Assembly (NCBI GenBank): GCA_937872685.1
Contig: CALMTS010000437.1
Coordinates: 42,289-106,288, forward strand
Direction: 5' to 3'
DNA: 64,000 nucleotides
From: an uncultured Desulfomicrobium sp.
Lineage (GTDB): Bacteria > Desulfobacterota > Desulfovibrionia > Desulfovibrionales > Desulfomicrobiaceae
Within the stretch, counting starts at the first letter, position 1. Each line of letters begins with the position of its first letter. Both the position numbers and the translations under genes were made by a program. The notes under the pieces are model-generated. The model did no database searches, had not been told where the DNA came from, and saw only the letters and a program-made list of their open reading frames with translations. This document shows positions 8,770 to 18,658 of the stretch, piece by piece.

Positions 8770-9320
8770 TGTCCGGACTCCTGCGGACCAGGCTGCTCAA
8801 CTTCGTCCTTTTTCAGGCCGGGTGGTTCTGTTGCGTTCTCGGTGCGGCCTCGGGGCGGCCATGGATGGGCGCGGGTCTGGGCCTTCTGCTTGTCATGGCG
8901 CATCTCGGGCTGGTGCGGACCCGCCGGAAGGAGGCGACGCTGCTGCTGGGGGCACTGGCGCTGGGCCTTGTGATCGACACGTTGCACATGCGCACGGGTT
9001 CCCTGGTTTTCACGGGCGGCAGCCTGCACGCCGAGTTCGCCCCTGTCTGGATTCTCGTCATGTGGATGCAGTTTGCCTCCACGCTGCGCTTTGCCATGAG
9101 CTGGCTGGAGGGACGCTACGTGCTGGGCGGCCTGCTGGGAGGCGTTGCCGGGGCCATGGCCTACTGGGCCGGGGTGCGTCTCGGCGCAGCAACTCTTGGT
9201 CCCGATGCGGCCGTTTCCCTGTTGCGAATAGGCTTGAGCTGGGCCCTGGCCCTGCCGCTCCTGCTGTTTCTGGCAGGCGGCGACGGTGACGAGGGCGCGA
9301 GGCTTTATCGCATATTCTGA
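8769..9320 (+). CDS. DUF2878 family membrane protein
   Basis: A 183-residue protein with five or six hydrophobic helices and the RLLNFVLFQAGWFCCVLG start typical of DUF2878. The ATG at 8769 shares one base with the stop of the fusion gene (TGATG); a GTG at 8766 is the alternative. It closes the operon and is followed by a terminator. DUF2878 proteins travel with DUF1365 and CFA-like genes, which supports the operon assignment. The biochemical role is unknown. Confidence 0.8.
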   Translation: MSGLLRTRLLNFVLFQAGWFCCVLGAASGRPWMGAGLGLLLVMAHLGLVRTRRKEATLLLGALALGLVIDTLHMRTGSLVFTGGSLHAEFAPVWILVMWMQFASTLRFAMSWLEGRYVLGGLLGGVAGAMAYWAGVRLGAATLGPDAAVSLLRIGLSWALALPLLLFLAGGDGDEGARLYRIF

Positions 9321-9363
9321 GAATTCGCAGCCAGAGCTGCTCCGTCTGATCATGAAACGCAAA

Positions 9364-9397
9364 AAACGCCCGCAGATGCCTGCCGGGCGTTTCTTTT
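9364..9397 (+). terminator. Intrinsic terminator of the lipid operon
   Basis: A 9-bp stem (AAACGCCCG, 9364-9372, with CGGGCGTTT, 9384-9392) is followed by TTCTTTTT. Confidence 0.85.
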
Positions 9398-9417
9398 TGC
9401 ACGCGACTGAAGGCTGG

Positions 9418-9452
9418 ACGGTTTGGCTGAGAAGCCAGCTCAGCCAAACCGT
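9418..9452. repeat. Perfect 14-bp inverted repeat, not a terminator
   Basis: ACGGTTTGGCTGAG (9418-9431) and its exact complement (9439-9452) flank a 7-nt loop. No T-run follows on either strand. It lies in the 335-bp gap between the lipid operon and the fliK operon, whose remaining sequence is AT-rich and shows no gene. It could be an operator or an RNA structure. Confidence 0.7.
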
Positions 9453-9613
9453 GCACGTGCCATGACGCGATAGTCGGTGTCCGGATAGCATAGAAAAAAT
9501 AAAAAAGTAAATCAAAAAAGGTATGTATGACAAAAATCGCTGCATTTGTAGGACGTCGGTCGGCGGTCTTTCCAGGTCATACGCCCGGACTGTTTCCGGC
9601 CGCTGCCACACGT

Positions 9614-9629
9614 TGGCCCGCCTTTTGAT
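9614..9629 (+). promoter_or_regulatory. Weak sigma-54-type promoter before fliK
   Basis: TGGCCCGCCTTTTGAT keeps the -24 GG, the spacing and the -12 TTG, but has GA where the almost invariant GC should be. It ends about 28 nt before the fliK start, similar to the spacing at the better flgF site. Tentative. Confidence 0.45.
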
Positions 9630-9655
9630 CTGCTTCCGCCAGCAGGAGGTGGATC

Positions 9656-11722
9656 ATGCAGTTTTTTCCCTCAGTGGATGCAGGCACAGGACAGTTGGCG
9701 CTGGCGAACCCGCGGTTCGAGTCTGCGGATATGGCGTCGGGAAGGGATTTTTCAGGTTTGCTGTCGGAACAGATGAATCGGCCGGAACCCGTGCCCGCCG
9801 CCTCCAAGACGGCTGAGACCGCCAGCGCGCCGGAGCCGGAGCCTGCGGTGACCGATGTTCGTTCCCGCAATGCCGCCGATGAGGAAAAGACTCACCGAAA
9901 CGCGCCGCACGCGGAAAATAGCGCTTCTGACAGCCATCGCGAGGAGCCGGAAGGAAAGGACGGCATGGAAGCAGTCCAGGAGGACGGTTCGGCAAAAGCT
10001 GCCGACTCAGAGGCGGCAAGACCTCAGAAAAAGGCGGACGACGCGTCCGTTCCAAAAGATACCGCCGAGGAATCCGTGTCTGTTTCCGGTGCAGAGAGCG
10101 TCGGCGCCGCACGCGGCGCGGAAGGATCCGTGGGCGTGAATCTGCAGGAGGCTCTGGCTCAAGTGGTCCGGGAAGCCCGGGGACGTGCTGCGGTGAACCC
10201 CGAGGTTGAAGCCAGGATCGAGGCGCTGCATGGGCTTCTTCGCCAGTTTCGGCAGAGCGCCCCGGCGGAACGCAAGGAGCTGGCCACTGCCCTGGGCGCG
10301 CAAATCGCGGAGCTGCGGAAGGAATTGGCCGCAGCCAGGAATGCGGGCGAGGCCGTCGCAACAGAAGCCGGGAAAGGCTCTGCAGAAGGGAAGGGCAAGA
10401 GTGGCCGGGCAAAATCTGCGGATGTGATCCCGGCAGAATCCGCAAAGCCCGGTGCGAAAGAGTCCGGGAAGGACGCTACGGTCTTGCCGCAACGGGAGGG
10501 GAGAGCGGAAAAGGGCTCCGAGGCTCCGGCGCAGCCGCACGTTGCCGAAGGGAAGGGCGCGGCCATGAACGCGCAGGAGCTCCGGGCCGGAGTGAAGGCC
10601 GGAGAGGCCTCGGGCCGTTCGCAGGATACCGGTGGTGACAAGAATTCCAAGGCGGAAGCGGAGCACGTTTCCGCGGCGCGTCAGGACGCCGTCCCGGCGC
10701 AGCCCAAGGCCGAGGGGAAGCTTGCGGGCAGGATGTCGTCCGACGCGGCTCGCTCCGGCAAAGCCGACGCCGGTGTGCGTCAGGAGAGTGCGCAGGCGCA
10801 GGAGACAGCCGTTTCTGAAAACAGGGACGCCGAGGGCCGGGAGGCGGAGCGGGTTTCTTTGAAACATGACGCGAAGTCCGGGAAGGGTGCGGCGCACATG
10901 AGCGCGCCCGAGGCTCCCGCGCGCGAGGCGGCGAAGGGTTCCACGCTGTCCGCCGGTCTTGCCGGCCGGAACGAAATTGCCAGGGACAAGGGCGAGGCGC
11001 AGCCGCAGCCGGTCTCCGACGCCCAGGACGGGGGCGTCCGGCAGCGTGTGGCGGCCGATTCCGCAGACGGCAAGAGTCGGCAGAACAGCCGGGATTCACG
11101 CGACGGGTTTTTCAGCGCGCGGGGGGAAAACAAATCCGCGGCAGCCAAGTCGGCCGATTCCGTATCCGGCAAAATCGTCCTTGAGACCGAAGCCCAGGCG
11201 CAGGGAGCAGGGCAAAATCCGCAGTCCCCGGTTCAGCAGCGGCTGGAGTCGCCCGTCAGCGCACGCTCCGCGGAGGTGTACAGGCAGGTCGAGAATGGAG
11301 CCTTCAAAAACCTGGGGCAGGGGGTCAAACAGCTGGTCATCCGTCTCGACCCCGCCGAACTGGGCCAGGTCAGCGTGATCCTGCAGGTCAAGGGCAAGGA
11401 AGTTCAGGCCGTGCTCAGGGCCAGCAGCCAGGAGGCAACCCATGCCCTCGGCGAGCAGTTGGCCCAGCTGCGGACCCAACTGGAGTCCCAGGGCCTCAAG
11501 GTCGGCAAGCTTGAAGTCCAGACCCAGCTGGCCGACTCCCAGGGGCAGCCCCAATGGCAGGGCGCCGAACAGCACAACCACTATCAGGAGAACCGGGAAC
11601 TGGCACTCTCCGCCCAGCGCTGGCGGACATTGGAGCGGGTGGATACCGGTCTGGTCCGGGATGTGCAGAATGCCCCGCAGAGGGAAAAACTTTCCTCCGG
11701 CGGATTGGATCTTTTTGCCTGA
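9656..11722 (+). CDS. fliK: Flagellar hook-length control protein FliK
   Basis: A 688-residue protein exported by the flagellar type III system, where it acts as the ruler that switches secretion from hook to filament. The N-terminal two thirds are low-complexity and rich in Ala, Glu, Lys and Gly, as in other FliK proteins. The C-terminal Flg_hook domain (about residues 545-640) contains LVIRLDPAELGQVSVILQV and the following helix-strand pattern. The length is above the usual 400-500 because of the extended linker. AGGAGGT lies upstream of the ATG. It heads a fliK-flgD-flgE operon. Confidence 0.9.
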   Translation: MQFFPSVDAGTGQLALANPRFESADMASGRDFSGLLSEQMNRPEPVPAASKTAETASAPEPEPAVTDVRSRNAADEEKTHRNAPHAENSASDSHREEPEGKDGMEAVQEDGSAKAADSEAARPQKKADDASVPKDTAEESVSVSGAESVGAARGAEGSVGVNLQEALAQVVREARGRAAVNPEVEARIEALHGLLRQFRQSAPAERKELATALGAQIAELRKELAAARNAGEAVATEAGKGSAEGKGKSGRAKSADVIPAESAKPGAKESGKDATVLPQREGRAEKGSEAPAQPHVAEGKGAAMNAQELRAGVKAGEASGRSQDTGGDKNSKAEAEHVSAARQDAVPAQPKAEGKLAGRMSSDAARSGKADAGVRQESAQAQETAVSENRDAEGREAERVSLKHDAKSGKGAAHMSAPEAPAREAAKGSTLSAGLAGRNEIARDKGEAQPQPVSDAQDGGVRQRVAADSADGKSRQNSRDSRDGFFSARGENKSAAAKSADSVSGKIVLETEAQAQGAGQNPQSPVQQRLESPVSARSAEVYRQVENGAFKNLGQGVKQLVIRLDPAELGQVSVILQVKGKEVQAVLRASSQEATHALGEQLAQLRTQLESQGLKVGKLEVQTQLADSQGQPQWQGAEQHNHYQENRELALSAQRWRTLERVDTGLVRDVQNAPQREKLSSGGLDLFA

Positions 11723-11734
11723 CGGGAGATGACC

Positions 11735-12427
11735 ATGGCTACGGTTGATTCGATACTTTCCGAACTGGGTTCGGCCTCGGCGGGGGCCTCAAGCGCCTCA
11801 TCGGCGGTCAGCAGCGCCCTTGGCAAGGATGACTTTCTGGAGTTGCTTGTGGTGCAGCTGCAGAACCAGGATCCTCTCAACCCGCTCGACGACAAGGAAT
11901 TCATCGCCCAGCTGGCCCAGTTCTCGAGCCTGGAGCAGATGTCCAACGTCGCCTCGGGCATCGAGGCCCTGACCGAGACGGTCTCCAGACAGGACTCTCT
12001 GAGCGCCGTAAGCTATATCGGCAAGAATGTCGTGGCGGACGGGAGCTCGGTCACGAAGCTGGATTCGGGCATCACCCCCCTCTATTTCACGCTGGAGGAC
12101 ACGGCTGCGACGGTGACGATCAACGTCTACGACCAGAACAACAACATCGTACAGACGCAGACGCTCAATTCCATGCAGGCCGGCGAATACACGTTTTCCT
12201 GGGATGGGCTCAACTACAATGGGCAAGAGGCGGATAACGGGCAGTACAAGGTGTATTTCGCCGCGGTGGACGCCACGGACAAAGCGGTTCTGGTTGACAC
12301 GAAGGTTGTGGGGACCATCACGGGAGTGTCCAAGACGACCGACGGCATATCTTTCAGGTTGAGTGACGGACGGACCGTCGAGTTCGATGACATCTCCATG
12401 GTCACTCAGGGAGTTTCAGCAGAGTAG
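11735..12427 (+). CDS. flgD: Flagellar hook cap / assembly protein FlgD
   Basis: A 230-residue scaffold that caps the growing hook. The N-terminal FlgD signature is clear: [21 protein letters not shown] followed by [15 protein letters not shown] (about residues 31-70). The C-terminal half carries the Ig-like FlgD_ig region ([13 protein letters not shown]). The ATG at 11735 is preferred over that at 11729, since GGGAG (11724-11728) is then 6 nt upstream instead of abutting. It sits between fliK and flgE in one operon. Confidence 0.92.
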   Translation: MATVDSILSELGSASAGASSASSAVSSALGKDDFLELLVVQLQNQDPLNPLDDKEFIAQLAQFSSLEQMSNVASGIEALTETVSRQDSLSAVSYIGKNVVADGSSVTKLDSGITPLYFTLEDTAATVTINVYDQNNNIVQTQTLNSMQAGEYTFSWDGLNYNGQEADNGQYKVYFAAVDATDKAVLVDTKVVGTITGVSKTTDGISFRLSDGRTVEFDDISMVTQGVSAE

Positions 12428-12463
12428 TTTCTCCATGCTTCATGGCTGGATGAGGAGGTAAAT

Positions 12464-14119
12464 ATGGGTTTGTCGGCATCACTGTACTCCGGGACGAGCG
12501 GACTCAAGGTTCACGGCGAGGGCATGACCGTCATCGGTAACAACATTTCCAACGTTTCGACGCTCGGGTACAAGGGTTCAAGCATGTACTTCGAGGATGC
12601 CCTCAGTCAGGAAGTGACGACGGCGTCGGGAGTCGGACAGGTCGGACGCGGCGTGGCCGTGGGCGCGGTCATGGCGGATTTCGCCCAGGGCTCCCTGGAG
12701 ACCACCACATCCGCGACGGACCTCGCCATCGGCGGCAACGGCTTCTTCGTCGTTTCCCCGGCAGGCGAGGAGGTCAATTACTACACGAGGGCCGGCAACT
12801 TCACGTTCGACGAAGACGGTTTTCTGGTCGATTCTCACGGCTACCGTCTGCAGGGCTGGGAAGTGCAGCAGACGGATTCGAGCGTCGCAGCCACGGGCGA
12901 CGCCACCTCGTCCGCCTCGACGGGCGTGAAGACGACAGGCGTGCCCCAGGACATCAAGCTGGAGAATTTCCAGTCGCCGCCTCAGTTTACCAGTCACGTG
13001 GACATGATCGTCAACGTCGACTCCCAATCCGAAGACCGGACCACGGGCGAGGCGGCCATCCCTGCGGACGACGCCCCCTTTACCGGAATTTTCGATGCGT
13101 ACGACGCGGACTCCGTGGACGGCATTCCCCTTGGCGACACGGCGTACGCGTACCAGACGACGATCAAGGTTTACGACGAGAACGGCTCTTCCCACACGCT
13201 GACCATCTACATGGACCCCGTGGAATACGAGGACGTGGTCGATCACGCCGGCGGCAAGAGGTACTGGGAGTATGTCGTGGCCGTGCCGCCCAGCGAGGAC
13301 AACCGGGAGTTCTGGGGAACGGCAAGCGACACGAGCGCCCGCGGCATCCTCATGACAGGGACCCTGACCTTCAACGCCGGCGGCGAGCTGGAGAACATGT
13401 CGGCCTACACGGTCAACGATGCCACCGCGGACCCCGCCGACCTGACCAATTGGGAACCGGCGAACTTCTCCCAGAACGGGTATCCCATCTGCACGGCCAA
13501 CTTCCTCGGCGCGACCGACGCCAGCACGACGACCGCCACGGAAGCGAACAACATCGAGATCAATTTCGGCCTGCGCAACAAATCCACTTCCTGGTCGGGC
13601 AGCGTGGACAACCTCCAGGAACTGCAGGACCTCGACGTGACCACTGCAGCCTCGTTGGCGACTATGAACGGCATGGCCTCCACCGAGATCAGCGCCCTGG
13701 CGACGACCAACTACAGCACCGGCTCGACCACCATCTTCCAGTCCCAGGACGGATACACTGCGGGCTTCCTGCAGAACATCTCCGTGGACCGTGACGGGGT
13801 CATCACCGGCAACTACTCCAACGGCCAGGTCCTGCAGCTCTTCGCCGTGACCCTGGCCACCTTCAACAACAACTTCGCCCTGTACCGCGAGGGCGGCAAC
13901 CTCTTCTCCGAGACCCGCTCTTCAGGGCCGCCCATCACCGGCCTGGCCAACACCGGCGGCAAGGGCAGCATCGCCTCCAACTCCCTGGAGCAGTCCAACG
14001 TGGATCTGGCCACGGAATTCGTGAAGATGATCACCACGGAGAAAGGCTTCCAGGCCAACTCCAAGACCATCACCACGGTGGACCAGATGCTGACGACCCT
14101 GATCCAGCTCAAGCGGTAA
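12464..14119 (+). CDS. flgE: Flagellar hook protein FlgE
   Basis: A 551-residue structural subunit of the hook. The N-terminal rod/hook motif ([15 protein letters not shown] then [10 protein letters not shown]) and the C-terminal coil ([20 protein letters not shown]) are intact. The middle holds the surface D1/D2 domains, with a long Thr/Ala/Ser-rich stretch and many acidic residues, making it larger than E. coli FlgE (402). GAGGAGG precedes the ATG. It is the last gene of the fliK-flgD-flgE unit. Confidence 0.94.
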   Translation: MGLSASLYSGTSGLKVHGEGMTVIGNNISNVSTLGYKGSSMYFEDALSQEVTTASGVGQVGRGVAVGAVMADFAQGSLETTTSATDLAIGGNGFFVVSPAGEEVNYYTRAGNFTFDEDGFLVDSHGYRLQGWEVQQTDSSVAATGDATSSASTGVKTTGVPQDIKLENFQSPPQFTSHVDMIVNVDSQSEDRTTGEAAIPADDAPFTGIFDAYDADSVDGIPLGDTAYAYQTTIKVYDENGSSHTLTIYMDPVEYEDVVDHAGGKRYWEYVVAVPPSEDNREFWGTASDTSARGILMTGTLTFNAGGELENMSAYTVNDATADPADLTNWEPANFSQNGYPICTANFLGATDASTTTATEANNIEINFGLRNKSTSWSGSVDNLQELQDLDVTTAASLATMNGMASTEISALATTNYSTGSTTIFQSQDGYTAGFLQNISVDRDGVITGNYSNGQVLQLFAVTLATFNNNFALYREGGNLFSETRSSGPPITGLANTGGKGSIASNSLEQSNVDLATEFVKMITTEKGFQANSKTITTVDQMLTTLIQLKR

Positions 14120-14145
14120 GCGTCCCGGTTCGTCCGGACAACGTG

Positions 14146-14183
14146 AAAAAGCCCGTACTGCATCTGCAGTCACGGGCTTTTTT
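14146..14183. terminator. Bidirectional terminator between flgE and flaG
   Basis: AAAAAGCCCGT and its complement enclose a perfect inner stem ACTGCA/TGCAGT, with A and T tracts on the two sides. It serves flgE on the plus strand and flaG on the minus strand. Confidence 0.9.
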
Positions 14184-14200
14184 CTGTCCAAGGGAAGGGG

Positions 14201-14584
14201 TTAGAGCGCCCGGTCCAGGAAGAGGCCGACCATGTTCTCGATGGAAGCGGCCAGATCGAGCATCTCGTCGGCAGGGATTTTGCGGATGAGCTTGTCGGTC
14301 TCGGGGTCGCGAACTTCCACCTGGACCATGTCCGTGCGCTCGTCGATGTTGAATTTGAGGCTCACGCCGATGGACGACATGTAGGAATCCACGGCTTCGG
14401 TCAGGTGCTGCAGCTTCTGCAGGGAAATTTCTTCCGTGTCTTCCTGCTGCGCGGCTTCGCGCTGGTCGCGCAAGGGTATGGGCGCGGTGCGATCGGCGTT
14501 CTCCAGGGAAGAGCGCTGCTGCGAAACCTGATCGACGGCTGTCAGCATGTCCTGGGGCTCAAACGAAAGGGAGGATATCTTCAT
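14201..14584 (-). CDS. flaG: FlaG family flagellar protein
   Basis: A 127-residue protein of the FlaG family, which affects filament length. The conserved C-terminal block is present: LKFNIDERTDMVQVEV, then DPETDKLIRKIPADEML (about residues 75-110). The ATG at 14584 is preferred over that at 14590 because AGGAGG is then 8 nt upstream instead of 2. It is transcribed divergently from flagellin and has an excellent sigma-28 promoter, so it belongs to the late flagellar class. Confidence 0.88.
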   Translation of the reverse strand: MKISSLSFEPQDMLTAVDQVSQQRSSLENADRTAPIPLRDQREAAQQEDTEEISLQKLQHLTEAVDSYMSSIGVSLKFNIDERTDMVQVEVRDPETDKLIRKIPADEMLDLAASIENMVGLFLDRAL

Positions 14585-14621
14585 GGCCATGGCCTCCTCG
14601 GAATAAATTGATTCATCTTAT

Positions 14622-14648
14622 TGATCGGCCGCCGGCGGAAAAACTTTA
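14622..14648 (-). promoter_or_regulatory. Sigma-28 (FliA) promoter of flaG
   Basis: Minus strand: TAAAGTTT (14641-14648), 11 nt, GCCGATCA (14622-14629). The published FliA consensus is TAAAGTTT-N11-GCCGATAA, so 15 of 16 positions and the spacing match. Confidence 0.9.
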
Positions 14649-14738
14649 GAAGGGAGGGGCAGGCAAATTTGACCTGTTTTTTGACAGATGTGGCGGGTGT
14701 TTTTTTTAATCATTTGAAAATAAAAGATAATTTAAAAA

Positions 14739-14754
14739 TGGCACCGGGCCTGCA
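14739..14754 (+). promoter_or_regulatory. Sigma-54 promoter of flagellin
   Basis: TGGCACCGGGCCTGCA carries the GG and GC doublets (14740-14741 and 14752-14753) separated by 10 bp, close to the TGGCAC-N5-TTGCA consensus. The transcript would start about 25 nt before the flagellin start. Confidence 0.85.
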
Positions 14755-14789
14755 ATGCCGCGTGTACAACTGCATAAGGAGGTCTTCTC

Positions 14790-15683
14790 ATGTCTTTGGT
14801 CATAAATCACAACTTGATGGCGATGAACGCCGCCAGAAACTTGTCCCAGTCGTATGGCAACCTTGCAACCTCGACCAGGCGTCTTTCCTCCGGACTGCGC
14901 GTGGGCACTGCCGCCGACGACGCGGCCGGCCTGGCCATCCGTGAGTTGATGCGAGCCGATATCGCGTCCCTCAACCAGGGCATGCGCAACGCCAATGACG
15001 CCATCTCCATGATCCAGACGGCCGACGGCGCGCTGCAGGTCATCGACGAAAAGCTCATCCGCATGAAGGAGCTTGCCGAACAGGCCGCCACCGGTACCTA
15101 CACTTCGGATCAGCGTCTGATCATCGATTCCGAGTACCAGGCCATGGCCTCGGAAATCACACGAATCGCCAACGCTACGGATTTCAACGGAATTTATCTT
15201 CTGAACGGCAATCTTTCCTCGACTACCCATAACGGCGCGGGCCTCAATTCCACGGGCCAGCTCAAGGTGCATTTCGGCACCGGCAACGATTCGGCCGAGG
15301 ACTACTACTACATCCAGATCGGCAACGCCACCGCTTCGGCCCTGGGCGTGGGCAGCCAGACGGGCGTAGGTCAGGCCGGCCACAGCATTTCGACCCAGCA
15401 GGCGGCCCAGAGCGCCCTGGCCGCGATCAATACGGCCATCGTATCCAAGGACAAGATCCGGGCCAGCCTGGGCGCCTTGCAGAACCGCCTGGAGAACACC
15501 ATCACCAACCTGAGTATCCAGGCCGAGAACCTGCAGGCTGCCGAATCGCGCATCTCCGACGTCGACGTGGCCCAGGAAATGACCGAGTTCGTGCGCAACC
15601 AGATCCTGACGCAGTCCGCCGTGGCCATGCTGGCCCAGGCCAATCAGCTGCCGCAGATGGCCATGCAGCTCATGCAGGGCTAA
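14790..15683 (+). CDS. fliC: Flagellin
   Basis: A 297-residue filament subunit. The N-terminal D0/D1 helices (SLVINHNLMAMNAARNL, RLSSGLRVGTAADDAAGLAI) and the C-terminal ones (ENTITNLSIQAENLQAAESRI, DVDVAQEMTEFVRNQIL) are well conserved. The variable surface region is short (about residues 140-200), giving a compact flagellin. AAGGAGG precedes the ATG, and the only GGA in the short predicted leader is in this ribosome site. The csrA-fliW pair elsewhere in the window suggests possible CsrA control. The unit is monocistronic: sigma-54 promoter in front, terminator behind. Confidence 0.95.
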   Translation: MSLVINHNLMAMNAARNLSQSYGNLATSTRRLSSGLRVGTAADDAAGLAIRELMRADIASLNQGMRNANDAISMIQTADGALQVIDEKLIRMKELAEQAATGTYTSDQRLIIDSEYQAMASEITRIANATDFNGIYLLNGNLSSTTHNGAGLNSTGQLKVHFGTGNDSAEDYYYIQIGNATASALGVGSQTGVGQAGHSISTQQAAQSALAAINTAIVSKDKIRASLGALQNRLENTITNLSIQAENLQAAESRISDVDVAQEMTEFVRNQILTQSAVAMLAQANQLPQMAMQLMQG

Positions 15684-15718
15684 TGATGGGATTTCTGGCA
15701 AAGGCGATGATCAAAGAC

Positions 15719-15750
15719 AAAGCCGGGGCATGTTGCCCCGGCTTTTTCGA
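15719..15750 (+). terminator. Terminator after flagellin
   Basis: AAAGCCGGGGCA (15719-15730) pairs perfectly with TGCCCCGGCTTT (15734-15745) around a 3-nt loop, followed by Ts. It is also usable by the convergent rnc transcript. Confidence 0.92.
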
Positions 15751-15771
15751 TTTGCTTGGCGCCGCGTCCGG

Positions 15772-16497
<726 letters not shown>

Positions 16498-16508
16498 CAA
16501 GGTTCTCC

Positions 16509-18602
16509 ATGAGAGACGTTTTTCTTCACGCCCTGTTTTCTCCCAAAGCCATCGCTGTCGTCGGTTCTCTTGACGACGCAGGGGCTCCGGCCCGTGTGGT
16601 CCTGGCCAATCTGGCTGGCTCCGGGTATCAGGGGAGGATCGTTCCCGTCAATTGGACCGGTGGGCTCCCCGCCGGCGCGTTCGCAGAAGTCGACGGCGCC
16701 GACCTCGCCGTGGTCTGCCTGCCGCCAGAGTCCGTCCTCGAAGCCCTGGAGGGGATCGCCGACCGCGGCATCAGGTCGGTCATCGTCACGTCCGCCGGTT
16801 TCCGCGAGATCGGAGGCAAGGGCTACTATCTCGAAGAGGCCGTGATCCAGTTGGCCGAGCGCAGGAACATGACGCTTCTGGGGCCAAACTGCCTCGGTGT
16901 GGCGTCCTGGGCCGACCGCCTGAACGCTTCCCTCATCTCCCGCTTGCCCGCCGAAGGCAATATCGCCTTTTTTTCGCCATCCGGCTCCATGTGCAACGCC
17001 ATCCTCGACTGGGCGGCCAGCGAGGAGATCGGCTTCTCCAAATTTGCGAGCCTGGGCAACAGGGCGGTCATCGACGAAGCGTCCATGCTGCAGTTTTTGG
17101 CCGACGACCCCCATACCCATGTCGTCATCGGCTACCTCGAAGGCATGAACAACGGCCGGCGCTTCGCGCGAATCAGCCAGACCATTACCCGCGAGAAGCC
17201 GGTCATCATGCTCCAGGCGGGCATGACCGAGCACGGGCAGAAGGCAATTTCTTCCCATGTGGGGGCCCTGACCGGGTCCGAGCGAGCCTATCAGACGGCG
17301 CTGAAGCAGGCCGGCATCATCCAGGTGGACAACCTCTCGACGCTCTTCGACCTGGCGCGCATGTTCGGCACGCAGCCCCTGCCCAAGGGCGCGAGCCTCG
17401 CCATCGTCACCAACTCGGGCGGGGCCGGCATCCTGGCTGCCGACGGCATGGCCGGGACGAGCCTGCACCTGGCGCGCCTTGGCCGGGACACATCCGAGGC
17501 GCTGTCTGCGTTTTTGCCCCGGCATGCCCCGGCTTCAAATCCCGTGGACATCGGCACGGAAGCCGCGCCCGAGGACTACGCCAGGGCCGTCGAGCAGGTC
17601 GCCCGTGACCGGCAGGTGCACATGGTGCTCGTGGTAATCGCCCCCGGCCTCGGGGTGGACATGCCGGCCATCGTGCGGGCTCTGGCGGAGCTGTCCCAGC
17701 CTCTGGACGCGTCGCTGGCGGTCTGTCTTCTGGGGCAGGAAGGGGTGCTGGAAGAGAGACGGTTCCTGCAGCGCAGCGGGTTGCCGTGCTATTCCAACCC
17801 CAAGTCGGCTCTGGCCAGCCTTGAGGCCATGATCCGCTATGCGCAGTGGCAGACCACGTCCTATCCGGTGGAGGTCTGCTACCGTCGTGACAAGGCCAAG
17901 GCCGAGCGGTTCCTGGCTGAATGCCAGGAGATCGGCAAAACGGAGCTTTTCGGGTTTGAGGTGCAGCCTTTGCTGCAAGCCTATGAATTGCAGTATCCCC
18001 GCACCGAGCTGGCCCGCACCAGCAGAAGCGCGGCCAAGATCGCCAAGCGTCTGGCCTGCCCCGTGGCCCTCAAGATCGCGTCCCCGCACATCGAGTACAA
18101 GAGCGACGTGGGCGGAGTGGAGCTTGGCCTGCAGACGCCGGATGACGTGCGCCAGGCGTTTCTCCAGCTGACTTCCCGGGTGCAGTGCCTGCGTAGCGAG
18201 GCCTTCATCTCTGGGTGCCTGGTCCAGGAGATGATCCAGGGCAAGCCCACCGAGGTCTGTATCCGCGCCCGGCGCGACCCCAAGTTCGGCCCCCTGATCC
18301 GTTTCGGGCTCTCGGGCAGCCAGGCCGAGATATTCCAGGACTATTCCCTGCGCCTTGCGCCCCTTTCCCTGGCCGACGCCGCGGGCATGATGCGCGAGCT
18401 CAAGGTCTTTTCCCTGCTCAAGCGCGAACGGGGGCGGGACGCTCTGGACTTGCGGGCCCTGGAGGATGTACTCCTGACCGTGTCGCAGATGACTCTGGAT
18501 TTTCCCGAAATATACGCACTCGAATTCGATCCTGTCCTGGTGACCCCGCGGGGGGCGTGGATTGCCGGGGCGCGGATGTCTCTTTTGCCTCAGTCCGAAT
18601 AG
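16509..18602 (+). CDS. Acetyl/acyl-CoA synthetase (ADP-forming)-like protein, fused alpha and beta domains
   Basis: A 697-residue protein with the order CoA-binding Rossmann domain (FSPKAIAVVGSLDDAG, about residues 9-130), succinyl-CoA-ligase-like domains (about 150-455) and an ATP-grasp domain (about 475-697). The phospho-His motif is present as SSHVGALTGS with His250, so phosphotransfer chemistry is plausible. The family interconverts acyl-CoA, ADP and phosphate with acid, CoA and ATP. The start at 16509 has AAGG 6 nt upstream; an in-frame ATG at 16479 overlaps rnc. The next gene is a Pta-related protein, suggesting a shared role in acetyl-CoA metabolism. The substrate is unproven. Confidence 0.82.
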   Translation: MRDVFLHALFSPKAIAVVGSLDDAGAPARVVLANLAGSGYQGRIVPVNWTGGLPAGAFAEVDGADLAVVCLPPESVLEALEGIADRGIRSVIVTSAGFREIGGKGYYLEEAVIQLAERRNMTLLGPNCLGVASWADRLNASLISRLPAEGNIAFFSPSGSMCNAILDWAASEEIGFSKFASLGNRAVIDEASMLQFLADDPHTHVVIGYLEGMNNGRRFARISQTITREKPVIMLQAGMTEHGQKAISSHVGALTGSERAYQTALKQAGIIQVDNLSTLFDLARMFGTQPLPKGASLAIVTNSGGAGILAADGMAGTSLHLARLGRDTSEALSAFLPRHAPASNPVDIGTEAAPEDYARAVEQVARDRQVHMVLVVIAPGLGVDMPAIVRALAELSQPLDASLAVCLLGQEGVLEERRFLQRSGLPCYSNPKSALASLEAMIRYAQWQTTSYPVEVCYRRDKAKAERFLAECQEIGKTELFGFEVQPLLQAYELQYPRTELARTSRSAAKIAKRLACPVALKIASPHIEYKSDVGGVELGLQTPDDVRQAFLQLTSRVQCLRSEAFISGCLVQEMIQGKPTEVCIRARRDPKFGPLIRFGLSGSQAEIFQDYSLRLAPLSLADAAGMMRELKVFSLLKRERGRDALDLRALEDVLLTVSQMTLDFPEIYALEFDPVLVTPRGAWIAGARMSLLPQSE

Positions 18603-18658
18603 CGGGGTGTGATCCTTAACGTGGCGCCAGAATATCGCAGTCCAGATCAGGAGGGAGT

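Noticed and set aside
9480-9600. Sigma-28 promoter in front of fliK
   Set aside because: TAAA-like stretches are present but no GCCGATAA-type -10 occurs at the right distance.
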